Below are positions 62,359 through 64,000 of a DNA stretch of 64,000 bases, piece after piece; position 1 is the first letter of the stretch, and each line of letters starts with the position of its first letter. Origin of the DNA: Fimbriiglobus sp. (GTDB lineage Bacteria > Planctomycetota > Planctomycetia > Gemmatales > Gemmataceae). The position numbers and the translations under genes are program-made. The notes beneath the pieces are model-generated. The model was not told where the DNA came from, did no database searches, and saw nothing but the letters and a program-made list of their open reading frames with translations. The DNA lies in NCBI GenBank assembly GCA_022841795.1, contig JALHQU010000011.1, forward strand, positions 4,863 through 68,862, read 5' to 3'.

Positions 62359-63711
62359 ATGGCCAGCGTGAGCACCGACGGTAACGGGAACGTCCGCATC
62401 CTGTTCGTGGGAGGCGATAAGAAACGCCGCGCCGTGCGGCTGGGGAAGATCACCCAGAAGGCCGCGAACGAGGTGAAGCTGAAGGTAGAACACCTGAACG
62501 CGCTGCTCACCACCCGGTTGCCGATGGACAGCGCCACCGCCGCGTGGGTGGCCGGCATCGGTGACGAGTTGGCCGCGAAGTTGGCCGCGGTGGGGTTACT
62601 GCCCGAGCGGGCGAAGCCGCTCACGGCGGGCGAGTTTCTGGCCGGGTGGAAGGCGGAGAAGGAAGCTGCCGGGTACAAGCCGACCTCGCTGCTGGCGTGG
62701 GGGCAGACGGTGGCCGAGTTGACCGCCCTGCTCGGCACTCGTCCGCTGACCAGCCTCACCCACGCCGACGGGGAGGCGTACCGCGCCGCCATGCTCGCCC
62801 GCAAACTGCGGCCGACCACTGTTCACAAGCGGCTGGCCCACTCGAAGGCCATGCTGGAAGACGCCGTGCGGCTGGGACACATCGCCGCCAACCCGTTCAA
62901 GCACGTCCGGCAGCGGCAGGGCGACCCGTCCGAGCGGCGGGCCTACGTCAGCGTGGCCGACGCCCAGCGGGTGATCGACCACTGCCCGAACGTGTGGTGG
63001 AAGTTGATGGTGGCGCTCGCCCGGTTCGGCGGGCTACGGACGCCGAGCGAGCCGTTCTCGTTGACGTGGGGTGATGTCGATTGGGAGCGCGGGCGGGTGA
63101 GTGTACCTAGCCCGAAGACGGAGGGCGTGGGGAAGCCGCACCGGATCATTCCGTTGTTCCCGCTCCTCCGCCCGCACCTGGAAGCGGCGTTCGACCACGC
63201 GGAGGAAGGCGGAGTGTTCGTGTTTCCCGACGAGTACCGCCGGCGGGCGCAAGGTGAGCGCGGCTGGGGCGGGGCGAACATGCGGACCACGCTCGGCAAG
63301 ATCGTCCGCAAGGCCGGGGTGAACCCGTGGCCGCGGGTGTGGCACTCGCTGCGGGCGAGCTGCGAATCCGATCTCGCCCAGAGTTTCCCGCTGGCGGTGG
63401 TGGCGAAGTGGTTGGGGAACACGCCGTCGGTGGCGCTGCGGCACTACGTCGATCCGACCGACGCCGCGTTCACCCAGGCGACGGGGTGGGTGCCGGGCGG
63501 CGCAGATTGCGGCGCACCTGAGGCGCAGAATGCAGCGCAGACGGGGGCGGACGAAATCGGACGGGATGGGAGTCGAACGGCGGAAGTGCCTGAAAACGTG
63601 CGGTTCCGTTCGATACCGTCCGAACTTGTCCGATCCAGTCTGACATTTAAGCGGGAGTGTATGGGAATCGAACCCACTGAGAGCCTTGTTCAGACCCCCC
63701 ACAGGTTTTGA
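62359..63711 (+). CDS. Tyrosine-type site-specific integrase
   Basis: A 450-residue recombinase of the island. An N-terminal arm-binding part and core-binding SAM-like domain (about 85-180, TAGEFLAGWKAEKEAAGYKP...) are followed by the catalytic domain with Arg in GGLRTPSEPFSL (about 227), HSLRASCE (H about 328, R about 331) and the nucleophile in VALRHYVDP (Tyr about 362). The C-terminus reads through the attachment core, ending TESLVQTPHRF antisense to the tRNA-Sec gene. In the excised circle the frame would continue into 31586-31732 and give 487 residues. ATG 62359 with GAAGGAG. Confidence 0.95.
   Translation: MASVSTDGNGNVRILFVGGDKKRRAVRLGKITQKAANEVKLKVEHLNALLTTRLPMDSATAAWVAGIGDELAAKLAAVGLLPERAKPLTAGEFLAGWKAEKEAAGYKPTSLLAWGQTVAELTALLGTRPLTSLTHADGEAYRAAMLARKLRPTTVHKRLAHSKAMLEDAVRLGHIAANPFKHVRQRQGDPSERRAYVSVADAQRVIDHCPNVWWKLMVALARFGGLRTPSEPFSLTWGDVDWERGRVSVPSPKTEGVGKPHRIIPLFPLLRPHLEAAFDHAEEGGVFVFPDEYRRRAQGERGWGGANMRTTLGKIVRKAGVNPWPRVWHSLRASCESDLAQSFPLAVVAKWLGNTPSVALRHYVDPTDAAFTQATGWVPGGADCGAPEAQNAAQTGADEIGRDGSRTAEVPENVRFRSIPSELVRSSLTFKRECMGIEPTESLVQTPHRF
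63650..63675. other. Right attachment site
   Basis: Identical over 26 bases to 31560-31585. Lies in the 3' end of the tRNA-Sec gene, which stays complete after integration. Confidence 0.93.
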
Positions 63712-63746
63712 AGACCTGGGCCGGCGCCAGCCGTACAAACACTCCC
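63652..63746 (-). tRNA. selC: tRNA-Sec (anticodon TCA)
   Basis: A 95-base gene with an 8-base-pair acceptor stem (GGGAGTGT / ACACTCCC), anticodon loop CTTCAAA (TCA reads UGA) on a CAGGT/ACCTG stem, a long variable arm and the T-arm GGGTTCGATTCCC. The discriminator is G. The length, 8-bp acceptor and anticodon are specific to selenocysteine tRNA. The CCA end is not encoded. Confidence 0.93.
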
Positions 63747-63820
63747 GAGGGAAACTCATTGTACGCCCGCCGGCCGGCGGGTACAACCCGGCGGTGGAAT
63801 CGTCGCCCCGAGGGATCGCG

Positions 63821-64000
63821 ATGCGAACGCTCCTGTCTGCCCTGCTGGTCGCCGCCACCGCCCCGGCGGCCGAACCCGACCTGCTGGTGGCCGACTTCGA
63901 GGGCGACAATTACGGCGACTGGAAGACGACGGGGAAGGCGTTCGGCGACAAGCCGGCCCGCGGCACCCTGCCGAACCAGATGCCCGTCACCGGCTTCAAG
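63821..64000 (+). CDS. Probable family 32 glycoside hydrolase, start only
   Basis: First 60 codons, cut by the window end. A signal peptide (LLSALLVAATAPAAE) is followed by DLLVADFEGDNYGDWKTTGKAFGDKPARGTLP, the opening seen in planctomycete GH32 (levanase/fructanase-like) proteins. Chromosomal, beyond the tRNA. Confidence 0.6.
   Translation, partial: MRTLLSALLVAATAPAAEPDLLVADFEGDNYGDWKTTGKAFGDKPARGTLPNQMPVTGFK

Larger units (their letters stand above)
31560..63675. mobile_element. 32-kb integrative island in the tRNA-Sec gene
   Basis: Bounded by a 26-base perfect direct repeat (31560-31585, 63650-63675) that matches the 3' part of the tRNA-Sec gene. A tyrosine recombinase lies at the right end, pointing to the tRNA. 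The core module is an excisionase-like HTH protein, DUF3987 protein and integrase. Cargo is rich in defence genes (Dna2-like/HNH, type I restriction), repair genes and a sigma/kinase regulon. No conjugation, capsid or packaging genes were seen, so it is an island or satellite-like element rather than a prophage or conjugative element. The chromosome's palindrome families appear absent inside it. Confidence 0.92.

Noticed and set aside
31560-63675. Prophage or conjugative element
   Set aside because: No capsid, portal, terminase, tail, relaxase or type IV secretion genes were found.

Overview
The window looks like the chromosome of a planctomycete of the Gemmataceae type. It is very GC-rich. 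It has several ECF sigma factor / receptor-type Ser/Thr kinase gene pairs, a TIGR02996 protein, DUF5666-like and FG-GAP secreted proteins, and four secreted proteins that share an N-terminal motif around LE(D/A)R-x-x-P. No species call is possible from the sequence alone.

Positions 1-31559 are ordinary chromosome. They hold a GAF/HlyD-type membrane adaptor, a DUF1653 protein, a methyltransferase, a sulfatase-like protein, an ABC-2 permease, a secreted thioredoxin-fold protein, three small zinc-ribbon/membrane genes, apt, a GNAT acetyltransferase, an acyl-ACP desaturase, a DUF885 peptidase, two sigma/kinase pairs, a matrixin-like protease, a family 9 glycosyltransferase and lipoproteins. One short gene (9854-10198, minus) reads as an ArsC-family selenoprotein: an in-frame UGA occupies the first position of a U-x-x-C redox motif, with a SECIS-like hairpin just after it. 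This part of the window is also studded with at least 17 palindromic elements of several families. Many have arms that are themselves small hairpins, and three of the elements sit in frame inside coding sequences.

Positions 31560-63675 are a 32-kb integrated island in the 3' end of a selenocysteine tRNA gene (63652-63746, minus). It is bounded by a perfect 26-bp direct repeat and has a tyrosine integrase at its right end. Its core module is an excisionase-like HTH protein, a small unknown protein, a DUF3987 replication-type protein and the integrase. The integrase reading frame runs through the attachment core, so integration replaces its C-terminus; the displaced 48-codon tail lies at the left end of the island. 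Cargo, left to right: a Dna2-like Fe-S nuclease-helicase with an HNH nuclease (probable defence pair); SRAP beside a truncated Y-family polymerase; a TIGR02996 protein; a type I restriction system (hsdR, DUF4238 gene, frameshifted hsdM, hsdS); an ECF sigma factor, Ser/Thr kinase, haloperoxidase-like protein and FG-GAP/Calx-beta protein; an IS66 remnant; and several unknown genes.

Three of the island genes downstream of the sigma factor carry the same upstream bipartite motif, CCGTGCGCA, exactly 14 bases, then GTCGCAT. This looks like an ECF promoter and suggests that the island brings its own surface-protein regulon. The multi-family palindromes of the chromosome were not seen in the island, which fits later arrival. 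After the tRNA gene the chromosome resumes with the start of a probable family 32 glycoside hydrolase, cut by the window end.
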